Below, one piece after another: positions 37,610 to 49,606 of a stretch of DNA of 64,000 bases (the first letter of the stretch is position 1; each line of letters opens with the position of its first letter). The notes under the pieces were generated by a model. It did not search any database. It worked only from the letters and a program-made list of their open reading frames with translations, and had not been told where the DNA came from. A program made the position numbers and the translations under genes. Source of the stretch: Schistocephalus solidus (taxonomy: Eukaryota > Platyhelminthes > Cestoda > Diphyllobothriidea > Diphyllobothriidae); the NCBI GenBank assembly GCA_017591395.1, contig WEDG01007225.1, positions 1 to 64,000 of the forward strand. Reading direction: 5' to 3'.

Positions 37610-38092
37610 ACTTTTAATGTTCGGATACGAGATATCCCGTCAACTCTCGCAACGCCTAACCATTGGCCTCTCTTAAGGTGTTATCTCGTCTCGCGTTCCA
37701 TGGATCTTTCGTCTTGTCAGTCGCCGAATCCGATTTCACCAGATGTAAACAAAGTAATTCTCCAGTACGTATCTTTCACACCTCCGGATTGTTACACTTC
37801 AACAGAAACTGGCATTGACCCACTTGGCGAACAGTGTACTTTCAAGCAAACTTCAAATATGACCGATCGGAACACGATTACACACGCCACTTCATCCTCT
37901 TTTCCTCTCGACCTATTGACCAACAGTGTTGAGAAATTTGAATCCCTCCCTTCCTCACAATTTATTGCGGAAAATTCGTCCTCCAAAAGGGACTCAATGG
38001 CCTTGCCTAAGAGCTTGGAATTACTTAAAGCTTCTGATCTAAGCGATCTGCCTTCTCAGACCAACGAGACTTTCAAAGACGCCGCTCAACAG
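37610..38092 (+). CDS. Candidate internal exon, Ser/Thr-rich protein of unknown function
   Basis: An open frame of 247 codons (37448-38191) is the longest non-repeat ORF in this A+T-rich part. Inside it, a pyrimidine-rich acceptor (CGTTTTTGCAG) ends at 37609 and a donor CAACAG|GTAACT starts at 38093. They bound 483 bp, exactly 161 codons in phase 0-0. The peptide is rich in Ser, Thr and Pro with acidic and Leu-rich patches (SLELLKASDLSDLPSQTNET) and has no recognisable domain or signal peptide. Sequence before the acceptor reads less like protein. No partner exon was found. It could be a chance ORF or part of an unrecognised mobile element. Confidence 0.35.
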
Positions 38093-38186
38093 GTAACTTA
38101 CGCTGAATTGCGCGCGTTTTTGAAATTTTTTACAATTCTGCTTGTCATGAACTGCTACATTAAGGTAAGGATGACTTCTTTGACCG

Positions 38187-38437
38187 CCTAAACAGGACGC
38201 GGGAACAGAAACCACCCGCAACATAGGCGGCTTTGGGTTAAAGTCGGAGTTTTGGTTAAGGTTGGGATTGGGTTTCGTGTTACCTGTAGCGTTTAAGTTT
38301 TGGGTGGGGCTAAGGTTAAGATTAAGGTTGCAGTTTAATTTTATATTATGGTCAAGGCACGGGAATATTCACCCTTCCTGAAATGTATCACCTATGTCTT
38401 ATAGGCGGGCATTCCTATTCCCGTGTCCTGTTTTCTC
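38187..38437 (+). mobile_element. Short foldback element with telomere-like interior (MITE-like)
   Basis: The left end AAACAGGACGCGGGAACAG (38187) and the right end, read inverted, AAAACAGGACACGGGAATAG (to 38437) form terminal inverted repeats of about 18 bp. The 250-bp interior is dominated by GGTTAAGG, GGGTTAAAG and GGGTTTC words, like degraded TTAGGG repeats. No ORF is present. No clear target-site duplication was seen. Related copies are at 47706-47982 and, decayed, at 6431-6580. Confidence 0.65.
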
Positions 38438-38439
38438 AG

Positions 38440-40500
38440 CCATTCAAGTTATGCTTACCTTCATTGATTAACGACATGTACGCTTAGTCTTTAAGTTAGT
38501 CTTCTCGACAGTCTACAAACAACCTGTAGTTTCAATTTTCTATCATCCAGCCATCTATCCTTTCGGGAGCTTGACATTTCTGAGCTCAATTTTGTAAACT
38601 TTTACAGAATTATGGTGTTTTTTAGTAACCAGGATTTATCAGCTGCAGAAAGCAGACACGCCTTTAGTCATCTGCGTCAACTTACATTGCGTTCGTATCC
38701 TGCTTATTGCCTTTGTTTCTTACTTTGCCTAAACTATTCTTAATTCGCCTACCCTTTGAGGAATTATTATTTTCCCAAAAGCTCGCCCTGTAGGCCGTTG
38801 TTATCGCATCATATAGGAGAAACTATTGACCTTTGTCTTCTGCTGTTTAGTGTAGGCGTGGCTCGTGTCCGTCTGGTTTCGTTTCGTAGATAGTAAGTTT
38901 GATCACCACTGGTTTAGTCTACGTAATTCGTTCCATGTTCGATAATCTACAGCGAGTTTTGCGGCTGTAACTGGATAATCTGTCCCCTAGCAGTGGACGC
39001 TTCATATTATTGGTCTGAGGATTTAGTAGTCCACCATTTTTTGATTGGTTAAATGCATCTTCAATTTGCAACGCGTTTGAACTTTGAGTGGTTTTACATA
39101 TATCTATTTGGCCACCAATATACGGTAAAACAGCGGTCATCGCCTCCATCGTATAACCTGAGGAATTTTTTTCAGGCTGCTGTCCATCAGATTAACAATA
39201 ATCTCCATATGCCGTGGCTGTAAATTGTTTTCTATACAATTATATTCATACCAATATTATCCGAGTTCACTGTCAAAATTCTTTTGTCAAGTAAGAACGC
39301 AGATTGGCGGCTGGTCTTTGGGATGTTCCACGGACTTTTAGAAGTCCCAAAAATCGATATACAACCGCATTACTCATGCTTATTATATCCCTGAGTTACC
39401 CGTTCAGCAAAATACAGATTCAAGGGGACTTTTAATAGCCTACGTCCTCGATGTTTTTGCAATCCCATCTTTTCAAGTAAGGATGCACAAATACCCCATT
39501 GTCAAAAATTCCATCGTTAGTTTTGTGCTTGAAGGTATAAAGCGCCGGAGTAACTTTTGAGACATTAACATGATACTTTGGTTTATTATCCGAATTCCTG
39601 TGAAGGATTTTCTAAGAGTGCAATAAATGTCCTGTACCTGTTGCAGTGTTTGGTGCCTCTTTTGTCGCAAAATAAGTACCATTTAGGTAGTAAACTTTTT
39701 GTATGAGCCAATACCCTCGAGTATCACGTCGGAAAAACTTCGTTTCTTGTAAATCAAACGAGCATGAAAGATAAACATTTCGTGCGTTATGGTGTACTTT
39801 GTACAGACACTGGAAATCAGTAGAAAAATACACACCATAGATCACTAGAAAGATGCCCATCGAAGTCTGTATCTGACCGTGTGCTGATTAGCTTGGAATT
39901 GTTTTCACAGTCTCTCTCTCTCGCTCCTCAATAAAAACCGCTATAAAAAGTGTTCAGTTTCATGAGTTCCAGCAAACTGCTGAATGTTTGGTAGGTGGTA
40001 TGTTCAACAGGTGAGGTTGCAACATTGACTAGTACATAGCACGTTTGCAGGGTATATTATTTACCCTAGAATGTTGGCTTTTGAATGCGCATCTTTTTCG
40101 GCCACCATCCAAAAGCATGCACCTAAGTATCTTTTTTAACACTAAGTTTGTAGTTACTAACGTATTTTAAAGTTACCTCCTTCAAATGTGGGTATTGTTA
40201 CGTTTTAAAGGTTTTGACTCGTGCATCATTTTAAACCCTACTTGCCGTTGCACTTGCGTTTAAGGTTTCAAAATTAGACCTCGTAAAGATTCTGTTTTCG
40301 AACATCACGTATTCCCCTGTGTTCTTAAGAAGATTGTATCTGGTAATAGATGTCAACCCACGTGGTCTATTCCCTTAACGGCAAAAATAAACGAGCAGAT
40401 GCGATTTTCCTTAGACAAACATTTGCCGGTTTCATAACTATGAAGTGTAAAATTTAAAGAGGATATCAATTCGAGCAAACGGTCATGTTCATCGTGTGCC
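38440..40500. other. No recognised gene
   Basis: Minus-strand ORFs at 39473-39860 have no known motif. A short CT run lies at 39911-39926. Nothing else could be supported. Confidence 0.45.
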
Positions 40501-40504
40501 CTTC

Positions 40505-40870
40505 ATAATGCCGTGGTAGGGACAGTGCCTTGCGCGTGAATTAGTGGTAGTTGACTTGCGCAGCATCTATCATTCTCCCTCCTCCTTCAACCACCGTGGC
40601 CCGGTGGTAAAAAAAACAGGATGTTTGCAGTCGGGATCAGGCGCAGTTGCGGAAAATGCAAGGCAGCACGTCTGCGTGTGCGTCAGATACTCTTGTTCAG
40701 CGCAGGTTTTCACAGGAACAAGAAACGAACGACACGGATCCCATCTGAGTGGGATTGCCGTGGAGGCCATCTTAGGAGGCGAGCTATATAGCTTGCATCT
40801 CCATCCTGAGGGGACAAATTGCTTCGGTCAGCTGGCAGCCTTCCAAGATACGGCGCAATTTGTTGCAGAT
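40505..40870 (-). repeat. Isolated copy of the RTE-LINE 3' tail
   Basis: Read on the minus strand, the segment contains the tail blocks CTTGGAAGGCTGCCAGCTGACC (about 40835-40855) and later the equivalents of GGTAGCTGCAGTGCAAGGCTAC and GCGCAAGTCACCGTCCCT (about 40510-40575). No EN or RT sequence accompanies it. It is either a severely 5'-truncated LINE insertion or a non-autonomous element sharing the tail. Confidence 0.6.
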
Positions 40871-40894
40871 AAGTATAAGGAAGGATTAGTAGGG

Positions 40895-41060
40895 GATTTA
40901 AGTAGATTTGAATAATTCCTTTTGACCCTCTTATGAAAAACTCTGTGGCCTCGGTAGGATTCGAACCCATGCCAGCAAGGGAAGGCTTTAGTACAGCCAG
41001 CGCTTTAACCAACTGAGCAGCGAGACCCCACCGAGAGCTGTAAGTTTAATCATTTCCGAA
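40895..41060 (-). mobile_element. tRNA-derived SINE, copy 1
   Basis: On the minus strand a short leader (ATTAAACTTACAGCTCTCGG) precedes GGTCTCGCTGCTCAGTTGGTTAAAGCG (box A-like). GGGTTCGAATCC (box B) follows about 50 bases later, and then an A+T-rich body beginning AGAGTTTTTCATAAG. This differs from the hammerhead family, as no CTGATGA motif follows the head. The body resembles that of copy 3. Confidence 0.75.
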
Positions 41061-41194
41061 ATAATTAATAAACTTCTGACTTCCAGTGTTTGCAACAGCA
41101 CACCAGCTTCAAAGTTCTGGTGCGGACTGTCGGTCACTACTGAGGTTTCTATCGCGCCCAAAAGGGTTTAAAGTTCAAATATGCGCTGAGCTGA

Positions 41195-41275
41195 ATGCTA
41201 TAGTAAATCCAAAGCTCTAGCCGACTGGGCTACGAGGCCCCCACCGGGAGCCGTGAGTTTAATCATACTTGCGTC
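41195..41275 (-). mobile_element. tRNA-derived SINE, copy 2 (leader and box A only)
   Basis: The minus strand shows the same leader (GATTAAACTCACGGCTCCCGG) and GGCCTCGTAGCCCAGTCGGCTAGAG, then similarity ends before box B. It is a truncated copy. Confidence 0.65.
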
Positions 41276-41467
41276 AAGTTTTTCCCCAGTGAGTCAAATG
41301 AATTATTAAAATCTGCCAAAACCCCTACAAATTAATTGTACCTGGTAGTTATCTGGTGGATTCTAGATTGATTGCTTAAGAAATCCTGCTTGAGCAGTCA
41401 GCTTACTTATCAGAATTGGTGGATTCCCTACGTTGCGGTAGGCTGTGCGGGCAACTTAACCCATGTG

Positions 41468-41610
41468 TAATTAAACCCATGGCTCCAGGTGGGGGCCCCA
41501 TAGCTCAGTTGGCTTGAGCGTTAGTTGTAATAAAGCCTTCCCCTTGCTGGCGTGATTTCGAGTCCCACCGAAGCCGCCGAGTTTTTCACAAGTGGGTGAA
41601 ATGAATGAGG
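41468..41610 (+). mobile_element. tRNA-derived SINE, copy 3
   Basis: The leader TAATTAAACCCATGGCTCC is followed by CATAGCTCAGTTGGCTTGAGCG (box A). A segment shared with copy 1 (AAAGCCTTCCCCTTGCTGGC) follows, then GATTTCGAGTCCC (box B, one change from consensus) and the body GAGTTTTTCACAAGTGGGTG. It faces the two minus-strand copies at 40.9-41.3 kb. Confidence 0.78.
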
Positions 41611-41619
41611 AAGGCCATT

Positions 41620-43610
41620 TTATTGCGTTTTGGTGTACGTTTGGTATATAAATTTCACGTGAATCAATAGAAAAGTATATACTACCAAAGTAGCTATTTT
41701 TATTCAAAAGCAGGCCTCCTAACTTTAATTGAATGTCTTGGGGGGTCTGCAGTGCGTTAGTCAGTACTGCTGTGTGTAAAAGGGCCAACTGTAGAAGGTT
41801 CCATCATTGGAACACAAAACGAAAAGGCGCCCGCTGGAGCGCTGATGTTTGTAGTCTGCCAATTGCTACAGCCTTTACAGTGAGTTCCGAGGCTGAAGCA
41901 ACCTACAGAGTGTATTTGTACATGCAGATGTGCATATGATAACTGATTCTATGAGCCGTGTGTCTTATATTGACTATGCCACGACTGATTGCTCTTCAAT
42001 ACCGCCAATTGACGGCAGGCTCCTGGCCAAACTTGAATGAGTTGGCATATCAAACCCGTGGACAGAAGTCCGCAGGGCTTGAAGTGTTTTCTAAGTTTGC
42101 TCTCATCATGTCCATTCCCGCCTTTAGTTGATCACCTCAACACCATCTCTAACTTAGGCCCAGTTCGGGTGAGGTGATGTCTCCTGACGGTTTCGCCTTC
42201 AGATCGATGCATGGTAAAGGGTGAAAATGCAGATAAATGGTCAAAACCCCCATAAAAGATTACAAAACAGATTTGTCTGGGCTTTTAGTCCCATTGACAG
42301 TGTTTGCGAGTTCAGCAAAATGAGAAGTGCTACCCAACGACCTCCCATCTCATGCAGAAACCGGCGATTGTTTCTCGTGTGTTGTGGTACAACTAGAGGT
42401 AGTTTAAAAGACTGATTATGCAGACGTTTTGCAGTTGCGCTTAGAGGACGTGCCACGGTGGTTATTACACAGTGCTCTTTCACCTCTTCAAGATCGGCAT
42501 TGCAGCATCACCTTAGTTTGTAGGCGCGATTTTTGCCTCCAAAAGAGCGGCCATCTAATAGTGCTTGAGAGCACTTCTAGATTTCCGCTTAGATGGTTCT
42601 TGTTAAGCCTTTTGTTGTTCCCTTTTCAGCTTCTTTATCCTTGCAAGGCTATGATAATGCCACAGGTGTGATCGGATCCTGGAAGAGAGATGCATATCCA
42701 TTTTAGAAGCCTAACATAGTGATCCATCCATCGGAGTGTTGTGTTCGTAACTGACGCTATCAGCGCGTTTTTTTCATCCCATGGTCTCGGAGAATAGCCA
42801 CTTTGTAGGACTTATTACGTTTGTGGTCCATCCTTCTTTCGCTGACCTCGTTTATCGGGTTTCTTGGGACTTTAGACTGAAAGTGGCCTCCCAACAGCCG
42901 CTCAAATTATTTGTTCGAGGTCTAATCCTCGCGCGCTTTGGCTCTGTAACATAACCACAAGGTAGCTGCGGTAAGCAAACTTGTTTACTGGCGGTCCGTG
43001 GTCGTCATTTCACAAGGCCGTCGGTCGGGAGTTGTAACTATTTATGGGGCATTTGACGTGCCAAACCTCAGCCCTCCACATGCTGGCAGTACTATTGTTG
43101 ATCTGTCTGTTAGATGGGTTGAGAGCCAGAATCATCTTAAAATTCCGAGACTGTTTCATTGGCTTTCCAGTACGCCAAGTGCGTTCAAATTACTACGCAG
43201 CCCACAGGCTAGTTTATGGGTTTTCGGAGTTCCTACATTAGCTTTTGACCTACAAGATCCTTTATTTGACAAACACGGTGCCTGGATAAGCAGCTCCAGA
43301 AAAACGCCTCCAATTTTGTTGCACCTACGCTAGGGATATCGCCCTGCTTCCGTTAAAATTTAGTGTTCTGGTTGGATAAAGTCGGCTCGTATGCATCAAA
43401 GCTGTGATGAACAAAGTAATGGTACGTTGCCCACCTAACCAGGAGAAGCCACTCTTTATGTCATCTTGAAAAGGTAGACAATTTCAGTTACATCGGGAGC
43501 AAGTTCTTGCCAAATTTGATTGCCGATTCGATTGCCCAATCCGGGAGCTTGTAGGCCCCTCCCTCCCCTCTCCATTTCGGTGACTGGAAACCTTGTTTGA
43601 AGAATGTCTG
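41620..43610. other. No recognised gene
   Basis: Moderate ORFs on both strands (for example 42998-43333) lack motifs. No clear repeat match was noticed. Confidence 0.45.
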
Positions 43611-43689
43611 TCTACCCCAGGAAAAAAGCGGCCAACCACACAGCACCTGTCCAGGTAGTGAAGAAGAAGGCTGTTCAACTGCCGGAACC

Positions 43690-43930
43690 ACTTCTTTATT
43701 CATGTGAGCTTTCGAACTCTTACTGCAGGCTATCATCAGGGATAAAAGCGGCAACTAAACGAGCAAAAGTTCGAAGTAGTAGGGGCCAATCCAACATCAG
43801 CAATGCCATTCAAAAGGTGGTTGCTCAGGGTTCTGTCTGCCGGTGTCAGATTGATATGTCGATTGACTGAGTTCTCATCGAATGCCCAGGCCTCGGTTAA
43901 TTCCCGGCTTGTATTGTTTCTTCTATATAT
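43690..43930 (+). repeat. Dispersed repeat, family found with LINE-tail sequences
   Basis: It shares the blocks ATAAAAGCGGCAACTAAACGAGC, ATATGTCGATTGACTGAGTT and TCATCGAATGCC..AATTCCCGGCTTGT with 46665-46840 (plus) and 45585-45860 (minus). It is non-coding. Confidence 0.65.
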
Positions 43931-43959
43931 CACCACCACCTCTGCCACGAAGTACATAA

Positions 43960-44710
43960 CGAAATTGCTACAATGTTCCTACCCACCCCTTTCAAGAGTT
44001 TACTGTTGGACTCACCTTTTTAGCCAACTTCGGCGTTAAACATGCGTTACCGAAATATGCTCAACTTCCCAAAGTACGCTCGAAGGAGAAGCCGCGCCTT
44101 TGACAACCGCATCAAGTAAGTTTGAGTCTACCTTTCCTTAACTCCGATTGCTTAGAGGTTTTCGAAAAGACCAAAGTAATTAAGATGCCCCGAGTTTCAG
44201 GATTTTACACCGCAAATTATCAACTTGCCCGTAAAACTAGCACAAACTGTAAGGTAACACGAGACTGTCGTTTCTCAAGAAGCGCCCCAATGGTCTTTAT
44301 GTTAAACTATGATCGTCGACAACACTTTGTCACTCACGGTCCGGTCCCCGACCTCACACGCATTAGACTTTGCTGAGGAAGACTTGGATCCCCCAGAGTG
44401 GCGATATGACATAAAGACCACGTTGAGAAGGAGCCATTGTAGTTTAACCCTCGTTCTGACGGAGAGTTAAGTTGTCCCGTCAGCTAGCAACCCCCGCAGG
44501 CCACTGCTGTTACCCAATCATCATATATTAAGGCACGCCAGATTTACCCTAGTTCTTGATGCTCTGATTTTTCATGAGGATCGACCTCGCACTGACTCGC
44601 GGCCGACTGGCGATGAGATTGGGTCGCTGTGACTGTTGTGGCGTGGAGCCTTTGTCCTTATGCCCGCCACACTCATTTACGGCAATAGTTTGGGACTCGT
44701 GCAAATTGTT
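43960..44710. other. No recognised gene
   Basis: One plus ORF (44122-44376) without a domain. Nothing else was identified. Confidence 0.45.
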
Positions 44711-44716
44711 TACGGC

Positions 44717-45150
<434 letters not shown>

Positions 45151-45279
45151 TCTGGTCTAATACAACAGCGACAGCCATTTTCCGGGACAATGAGTATAAC
45201 AGAACTAGAACTGATCACCGGCAGAGCTGTACGCCCACTCTGCATGCGGTTTGACTGAGTTCCTATTTAAAAGCACATG

Positions 45280-46200
45280 TGTCAGTCAACTGCATGCTTG
45301 AACGGTCGTCTTTTAATGCCAACGAACTTATGCTCGTGACCTGCCTCAAGAGTGTGGGTAGTAACTTGTAACAACTGTTCAGTCAGCAGCACAGCCAGTG
45401 TATGTTTGCGTATGCGTGAATCGTTACAATTACAGGAACAGTTTACGAACGGAAGACGATGTGCTATGCCGTTGGGAGGTTCGTCGGACGGGCTCATCAA
45501 AGAAGCACAGGGTAGTTTTTTTCGAATATAGACGAATTTTGAAGTTCTAAGTTTACTGGGGTGTATGTTTGCGACCACGATGATAATCTCCCAGGCTAGA
45601 TGCAAGAAAAGCCTGGAATCGATGGAAGTCTGGGCCTGCAAGAATAACTCAGTCAATCGATTTATCGATCTAGCACCGGCATACAGAGCCCTGCGCAGTC
45701 ACCTCCGGACTGGCGTCACTTGTGTTTAACCCCTGCTCCCAAGTACCGGCATCATGAGCCCGGTGTGGTCACCTCGAGACCCAGCTCACAGATTATTGAT
45801 TAGCTCATAGCCCCTGTAACATTTTGCTTGTTTTGTTGCCGCTGTAATCTCTGACGCTGAACTCTGGCAGTTCGACCGTCGATTTCGATTATATCCACCG
45901 TATGCGCCACAGCATGCTAGTGCAGGGACGGTGACTTGCGTGCAAATTAGTTTTAAGTGATAGTAAACTTGCACAGCATCTATTGCACTCTCCCTTCCCT
46001 TATCCGCCTGTGCCCGGTGTCAAGATATAGTCAGGAAGACCGGAGGCGGGATCAAACGCAGGTGGATCATATACCCCGGAGTGGGAGAGCCATAAATGGC
46101 AAAAGTGGCGGGGTGAAGCATGAGCCGTGGCACCTACGCGTGCCCATGTTCGGCATTGGTTTTGAGAGCTCATCCCAAATAACGCCTGCCGTACCCTGAT
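45280..46200 (-). repeat. LINE-tail-related non-autonomous repeat
   Basis: On the minus strand, from 46200 downward, it shows the LINE-tail blocks GCCATTTATGGCTCTCCCACTCCG, TTGACACCGGGCACAGG, TGCTGTGCAAGTTTACTATCAC and GCAAGTCACCGTCCCTGCA. It goes on beyond the LINE end into GGTCGAACTGCC..AGCGGCAACAAAACAAGC and ATCGATAAATCGATTGACTGAGTT. The second half matches the repeats at 43690-43930 and 46665-46840. This places the LINE tail and those repeats in one larger family. Confidence 0.6.
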
Positions 46201-46316
46201 TTGGCCCCCGTGTTGTTCAGCGTATCTAACACGCGGTCCATTTAGGGGGCACGCTGACCTCCAGTAAGAGCTCGAAAATTCAAATGATCAAAAGCCATGA
46301 TTCCGGTGAGTGAAGA

Positions 46317-46615
46317 GCCTTCTTCTTTTTCTTCTTCTTCCTCCTCCTCCTCCTCCTCCACCTTCACCTCCTCCTCCTCATCCCCCTCTTCTTCTTCTTC
46401 TTCTTCTTCTTCTTCTTCTTCTTCTTCTTCTTCTTCTTCTTCTTCTCTTCTTCTTCTTCTTCTTCTTCTTCTTCTTCTTCTTCTTCTTTCTTCTCCGTCT
46501 TCATATTCTTTTTCTTTCTTCTTCTTTTTATTCTTCGTCTTATTATTTCTCTTCTTCTTTTTCTTCTTCTTTTTCCTTTTCTTCTTCTTCTTCTTCTTCT
46601 TTATTTTTCTTCTTC
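46317..46615. repeat. (CTT)n/(TTC)n polypyrimidine microsatellite
   Basis: About 300 bp of CTT, TTC, CTC and TTTTC triplets, almost pure pyrimidine on the plus strand. ORFs through it are composition artefacts. Confidence 0.95.
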
Positions 46616-46649
46616 TGCAAGTGTACGTATGGGCAGAGATGAAGACTGG

Positions 46650-46845
46650 ATTATCAGCAGCACCAATTGCTTATTTTTGTGAGCTTTCAAAGTGGTGGAC
46701 CAGTTCATCTACAGAAATAAAAGCGGCAACCGGACAAGGTGACCGCACTGGGCTCTGTAAGCCGGCAGTAAATCGATACGTCCGTTTACCGAGTTTTCAT
46801 CGGACTTCAATCAATCCTCGGCTTGTCTTACTTCTGGTGTGAATG
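46650..46845 (+). repeat. Dispersed repeat, second plus-strand copy
   Basis: It matches the family at 43690-43930 through GTGAGCTTTC, AATAAAAGCGGCAAC and AATCGATACGTCCGTTTACCGAGTT. It matches 45600-45730 (minus) through GGGCTCTGTA.GCCGG. Confidence 0.65.
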
Positions 46846-46859
46846 ATTATCTTTTTTGC

Positions 46860-47700
46860 TGCGAAGTTACACTCGTGACCCGTTTCGAAGGTGTGGGCAG
46901 CTCATTGTGATAATTTGCCCCCCAGTCGAACAGCCACCTTATGGTCGTGTATGAGCGACGCCAGCATGCCTGCAGCCTGACCTATATAGATTAGGCACGG
47001 GATGCAATAAAATAAACGCGACTTCTCACGGGGACTTAATCGGCCCTTGATTTTATGACCCTGCTGCACACGGTAGTTTTAAGCTGCAGTGCGCAATTCC
47101 AGCACCTAGTTCCGCACCCATGCGCTCGGTCGCCTCTGAGCCGTCCGTAATGTATGGCATACCATGCCATGAAAATCGCTGTTGTTTCCGTGTGGGTTCT
47201 CCGGTGGCGAACGCGTAGACATCGACTTATAAACGAATTAATTGGTCGTGGATATACCGGGCCATGTGTGCTTGCTGCAGTGAGTCTGGATTCATTTGAA
47301 GAATATTTTCACACTGCTCCGTTTGTGAGCCTTCGGATAATTGCCGTGAAGAAGCTGTGTGATGTTCGTCGCCTTCTTGACGAGTGCACCAGCGGCTACT
47401 CTTTTTTTGGCTCTGCGTTCTTCCTTCGATATCGGAGGCTTAAGGAAGTAGGTTGTCGGCCAAACTGACGTAGTAGAATGGCCTTGAAGGAGCTTCCATT
47501 TTGGGGGAAATTATTTTCCGAAATTACAGGTCAGGCTACCGTTTCGGGAGAGTGAAGGGCGCTAACTAAAACTAAAGTATACTGTTTTGCTCCGATGCAC
47601 TTGCTGGCCAAATGTCCACGAATCAAGTGCTGTGCGAACGTCAATTTTGACCATAAGACACGGCCTTTTATAAGGTTTTGGCGGCACGGTTGTCTTGCAT
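46860..47700. other. No recognised gene
   Basis: A plus ORF at 47154-47468 (104 codons) has ordinary protein composition but no motif and no convincing splice sites. Confidence 0.4.
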
Positions 47701-47705
47701 GACCG

Positions 47706-47982
47706 TCTAAACAGGACACGGGATAAACTAGGTGATCTTGAGATAAGTTTCGGGGGGGAGGGGTAAATATTTTTATGTCTTAACCCTAACTCTAAACCTA
47801 AACTCTGCATTTAACACGAACCCTAACCTTGACCCTTAACATACTCCTCACCCTAACCGCAACCTTAAACCTAATCCTACTCTTAAAACCAACCTTCATG
47901 CAAATACTTGACACCATTTCCCCGGCATTTGGCGCAAAGTCGCATGCATTGTTACCGGTTCCCGTTTCCATGTCCTCTTTAG
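47706..47982 (+). mobile_element. Short foldback element with CCCTAA-like interior (MITE-like)
   Basis: The left end is TAAACAGGACACGGGATAAAC. The right end, read inverted, TAAAGAGGACATGGAAACGGG, matches it with several changes. Between them are many CCCTAAC, CTTAACC and AACCTAAAC words. It is the same family as 38187-38437, with the telomere-like interior inverted relative to that copy. Confidence 0.6.
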
Positions 47983-47989
47983 GTGCCCA

Positions 47990-48845
47990 TACAAGACAAC
48001 CCTACAGTTTTGGGCAAGTCAAGGTACTACTCTGGTCTGGCTTGTTTGCGTCAGTCAGCTCATCTGTGTATTTCATCTTCTTGGTCCTCGAAGGCCGATG
48101 GCTTTGGTCAAACGAGGCCACAGTCTCTTTTGACATGTCACATCCATCCTACTGCATCTTCCGCACAAAATCTTGCGCAAAGGCGTCAAATAAATTTGAG
48201 CGTTTCCTCCTGCTCTTGGTTGCTGCGTATCTAACGGTGATGGTGGAGTCAATGCGTCCGACACTGAGTGTTTCTCGTCTTTCGCCTGGCAGTGGTTCAG
48301 TGCCATGGTCGGGCACACCATGCGCTAGAAGCGTTGTGCCTCAGCATGCATTCCAACCATGCACACCCATAGGACGTTGTTCCCAATTTTGTCACTTTTC
48401 GCCATGGCTGGGGCTTGATGCTGGTAAGGTGAGGAGCGGAAGGGCAAGAGACACCAATCCACTGCCAGTCATGCGAGCAGTCCAAAAATTGGCAAGTTCT
48501 TGGACCAATACGCAGAGCACGTTAGGACTGGTTCGACGGCGTTGATGGGAAAAAACTAACCAGTTCAGCACTCCACTCCACCCAACGCAGATGACGAGGG
48601 TGTACAAATTCGTCAGAAAAATAAACTGGTATCACATAAGCTGGCTTGCCAAGATAGGGAGGAGGTAGTATGTTATAAAAGGGTCCTTAAAACTGAGGTC
48701 CTGGTCACAGTGGGTATGATCACCATCTATACCGCCTTGAATCAGACTTCATTTCGCCTGAATAAACTGCTCTTTTATGGAGCCGTCGCAACGGGTACTC
48801 ATGGGACACCCGAATACGGCCAAATAACAAACCTCGGAGCCTGTT
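47990..48845. other. No recognised gene
   Basis: A plus ORF of 238 codons (47829-48545) begins inside the foldback element and has low-complexity, Ser/Pro-rich composition. It has no domain and is probably a chance ORF. Confidence 0.4.
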
Positions 48846-48852
48846 AATATTC

Positions 48853-48890
48853 GCGATCGAAACCGACAAAACAACGAGCCCGTATTGGCT
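48853..48890 (+). mobile_element. Truncated head of the hammerhead repeat family
   Basis: CGAAACCGACAAAACAACGAGCCCGT matches the first 25 or so bases of the units at 53-59 kb. Similarity then stops at a C-run, before box A is complete. Confidence 0.7.
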
Positions 48891-49256
48891 CCCCCCCCAT
48901 TATTCCATCGCGTGCCAGTCTCTGGTGTGGCATAGATGCTGTCTCACATGGACCACAGCTGTTTGACTGCTGTTTATGTCTCGCACAAAACACATTCTTC
49001 GTTTTTTATGCTCTTTTGCTGTACAAAATAATATTCACCATCACCTGATCTCCCAGTATTTACACATCGTTCTGGTTGCTTGTTTTGCTGCTTCCGTTTT
49101 TGATTCCTGTGGGGGTGGGGGAAGGGAGGGTTGGATACAAGTGATGATGGCAAGAAAGAAATATGCGACCCAAGTGAGGGAACAAAGGATATGTCAGCGT
49201 ATAATAGGCGACTGTATTACATGCCAACGTACCCCTAACTCTATCCATTCTGCTCG

Positions 49257-49606
49257 TTAGGGTAAGCATTCGTTGCCGGGTTAGTAGGGTCAGACACTAT
49301 ATTTCATTGGTGGTAAGGGGACCGAAATATTGGGTCAAAGGACAGCTCTTCAAGCGGTGACTACTAGGACACCGCGGTAGTTTCAAAACGCATCCGTTTT
49401 ACTTCGATAGTGTAAGATCGTGTAGAGCGGGCCTCATTATTGCTCCTGTCAAGGATCCGTATAAAAGTGGGTCAGGTCAGCTAGGAATGATATCGCACAT
49501 CTTGGTCGGAGTGAGGTAAAACCACCTGATCTCGCAATTCGCACACTTGCCGGTGCAACAAACTATTGTGCAACCCTACTAACCCGGCAACAAGTGCTTA
49601 CCCTAA
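49257..49606. mobile_element. Terminal-inverted-repeat element, 350 bp (MITE-like)
   Basis: The ends TTAGGGTAAGCA..TTGCCGGGTTAGTAGGG (49257-49289) and their inverse at 49574-49606 match over 33 positions with about two differences. The interior has no ORF. Both ends start with a telomere-like TTAGGG. No clear target duplication can be named. TIR length and size fit a non-autonomous DNA transposon. Confidence 0.8.

Noticed and set aside
40544..40915. 123-codon ORF as a gene
   Set aside because: It lies on the antisense strand of a LINE-tail repeat.
46317..46640. Ser/Phe/Leu-run ORFs
   Set aside because: Translation of a polypyrimidine microsatellite.
47779..47900. Possible true interstitial telomere
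   Set aside because: The CCCTAA-like words are too irregular and lie between inverted ends of a foldback element.
47829..48545. 238-codon ORF as a host gene
   Set aside because: It starts inside a repeat element, is of low complexity and has no domain or splice support.
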